Of a stretch of 15,757 nucleotides of DNA, positions 15,007-15,757 are shown in pieces. Source of the DNA: Acidobacteriota bacterium. GTDB lineage: Bacteria; Acidobacteriota; Vicinamibacteria; Vicinamibacterales; UBA2999. A program made the translations under genes and the position numbers. Position 1 is the stretch's first letter. Each line of letters opens with the position of its first letter. Location of the stretch: contig JADZBZ010000155.1 of assembly GCA_020851835.1 (NCBI GenBank), positions 1-15,757 of the forward strand. The letters are read 5' to 3'. A model generated the notes under the pieces. The model saw nothing but the letters and a program-made list of their open reading frames with translations. It did not search any database and was not told where the DNA came from.

Positions 15007-15369
15007 ATGACCAGGCGCGTGCTGCGAGACACGGCGGGCGTGTGCGCCGCCCTGGCGCTGGGGGCGCTGGGGGTGTGGCCCGATCGGTGGCGGATCGCGG
15101 CCGGAGTGCTGGGCGGCGGGGCCCTGGTCGGGTTGTCGGCGTGGGCGATTCGCGGGGCGGTGGACGGATGGTTGGGGGCGGCGGGCAGCCGGCCGCCGGG
15201 CGCCGGCGTATTAGTGAAATTCTTCACAAGGCATGCTATACTCGCGCTCGCGGCCTACGGTATGATGGTGCGTTTGCACCTCGATCCGATTGGGATGCTG
15301 GTGGGGGTCTCCTCGCTGGTGCTGGCCGCCGGGGTCGAAGCCATTCGACGTATTCAACGGGTTTCGTAA
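15007..15369 (+). CDS. atpI: ATP synthase subunit I (AtpI-like)
   Basis: A roughly 120-residue membrane protein with four predicted helices, at about 8-22, 28-46, 64-82 and 90-108. This is the size and layout of AtpI, the accessory Fo protein that helps assemble the c-ring. Sequence similarity in this family is low, so the call rests on length, helices and position between atpZ and atpE. It is far too short to be the a subunit (AtpB, about 240 residues) and lacks its long helical C-terminus with the essential Arg. ATG 15007 leaves a four-base gap after atpZ; ATG 14971, overlapping atpZ by 32 bases, is the alternative. Neither has a strong ribosome binding site. Confidence 0.7.
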   Translation: MTRRVLRDTAGVCAALALGALGVWPDRWRIAAGVLGGGALVGLSAWAIRGAVDGWLGAAGSRPPGAGVLVKFFTRHAILALAAYGMMVRLHLDPIGMLVGVSSLVLAAGVEAIRRIQRVS

Positions 15370-15388
15370 GCGAAGGTTCGTTCGCGTG

Positions 15389-15395
15389 AGGGAGG
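15389..15395 (+). promoter_or_regulatory. Strong ribosome binding site of atpE
   Basis: AGGGAGG lies eight bases before GTG 15404 and chooses it over the in-frame GTG at 15386. The c subunit is needed in many copies, which fits a strong site. Confidence 0.65.
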
Positions 15396-15403
15396 CGTCA
15401 GCT

Positions 15404-15745
15404 GTGAGCACACGACGGTCAGTGCTGTTCTTGATGTTCGGGTTCCTGGTTCTCGGTCTGGTGTCACCGGCCTACGCGCAGGAGGCCGCCGGCGCTGCCG
15501 ACGCGGGCCTGGTGCAGTGGTCGATCATCACGGCGGGCTTCGCGCTGGCCATCGCCGCCGCCAGCGGCGCGCTCGGTCAGGGCCGGGCCGTGGCATCCGC
15601 CGCCGAGGCGATTGCCCGCAATCCAGGCGCGTCGGGCGACATTCGCGGGGCCCTCATCCTGGGTCTCGTGCTCATCGAGTCGCTCGTCATCTACGTGCTG
15701 CTGGTTTCGCTGATCCTCTTCTTCATCAAGCCCTTCGGGGGCTAG
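15404..15745 (+). CDS. atpE: F-type ATP synthase subunit c with N-terminal signal peptide
   Basis: A 113-residue rotor-ring subunit of Fo. Residues 1-25 look like a cleavable signal peptide (MSTRRSVLFLMFGFLVLGLV, then SPAYA before Q26). A short linker leads to the usual helical hairpin: helix 1 about 38-66 with the glycine-rich GALGQGRA, polar loop ARNPGASGD (71-79), helix 2 about 82-107 ending in the family-typical KPFGG. The ion-carrying carboxylate is E92. Q59, S93 and Y97 occupy the positions of the Na+ ligands Q32, S66 and Y70 of Ilyobacter tartaricus subunit c; its Thr67 is Leu here. Ion preference is therefore open, with Na+ plausible. The start is GTG 15404, 34 bases after atpI. No atpB precedes it. 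Confidence 0.92.
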   Translation: MSTRRSVLFLMFGFLVLGLVSPAYAQEAAGAADAGLVQWSIITAGFALAIAAASGALGQGRAVASAAEAIARNPGASGDIRGALILGLVLIESLVIYVLLVSLILFFIKPFGG

Positions 15746-15757
15746 CCGTCGCCCCCC

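Noticed and set aside
1..15757. CRISPR arrays, tRNA/rRNA genes, insertion sequences, phage or defence genes
   Set aside because: I looked for repeated units, transposase motifs and tRNA-like folds by eye and found none; gene content is core metabolism and envelope.

Overview
The window is about 15.8 kb of dense, GC-rich bacterial chromosome. Two secreted von Willebrand factor A (VWA) proteins of the type first described from acidobacteria, high GC, and the style of the envelope and housekeeping genes suggest Acidobacteriota, perhaps the Vicinamibacteria (Luteitalea-like) lineage. This is inference from gene content; there is no rRNA gene to test it. Fifteen genes are called: fourteen complete, and one cut by the left edge. 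I see no tRNA, rRNA, CRISPR array, insertion sequence or phage gene, and no gene-free stretch longer than about 205 bases.

Layout, left to right. (1) 3-1991, plus strand: the end of a DUF2400/TIGR02757-family gene, then a CorA-type Mg2+/Co2+ channel overlapping a GNAT acetyltransferase. (2) 2012-5541, minus strand, transcribed leftwards: a TolC-family outer-membrane efflux protein, then a WaaE-like GT2 glycosyltransferase overlapping a GT4 glycosyltransferase. This is a small envelope/LPS-type cluster. (3) 5702-11225, plus strand: pyrE-truA-uppS-cdsA-dxr-rseP. It runs from pyrimidine and tRNA modification into isoprenoid precursors (dxr), undecaprenyl diphosphate (uppS), CDP-diacylglycerol (cdsA) and the site-2 protease (rseP). 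(4) 11265-14623, minus strand: two adjoining secreted VWA proteins, then a fused uroporphyrinogen-III methyltransferase/synthase (CobA-HemD). (5) 14739-15745, plus strand: the start of an F-type ATP synthase operon, atpZ-atpI-atpE, leaving the window after atpE.

The window is mostly ordinary core genome and I do not see a clearly new multi-gene system. The points most worth a second look are these. Four transcription-unit heads carry a TANNNT -10-like box only 6-8 bases before the start codon, which implies leaderless mRNAs, while other genes here have clear GGAG ribosome binding sites. The ATP synthase c subunit carries a predicted cleavable signal peptide and has the Gln/Glu/Ser/Tyr set of a Na+-binding rotor. 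No atpB lies in its usual place between atpI and atpE. One of the paired VWA proteins has lost its metal-ion site while its partner keeps it. The CobA half of the CobA-HemD fusion departs from its family's usual motif.
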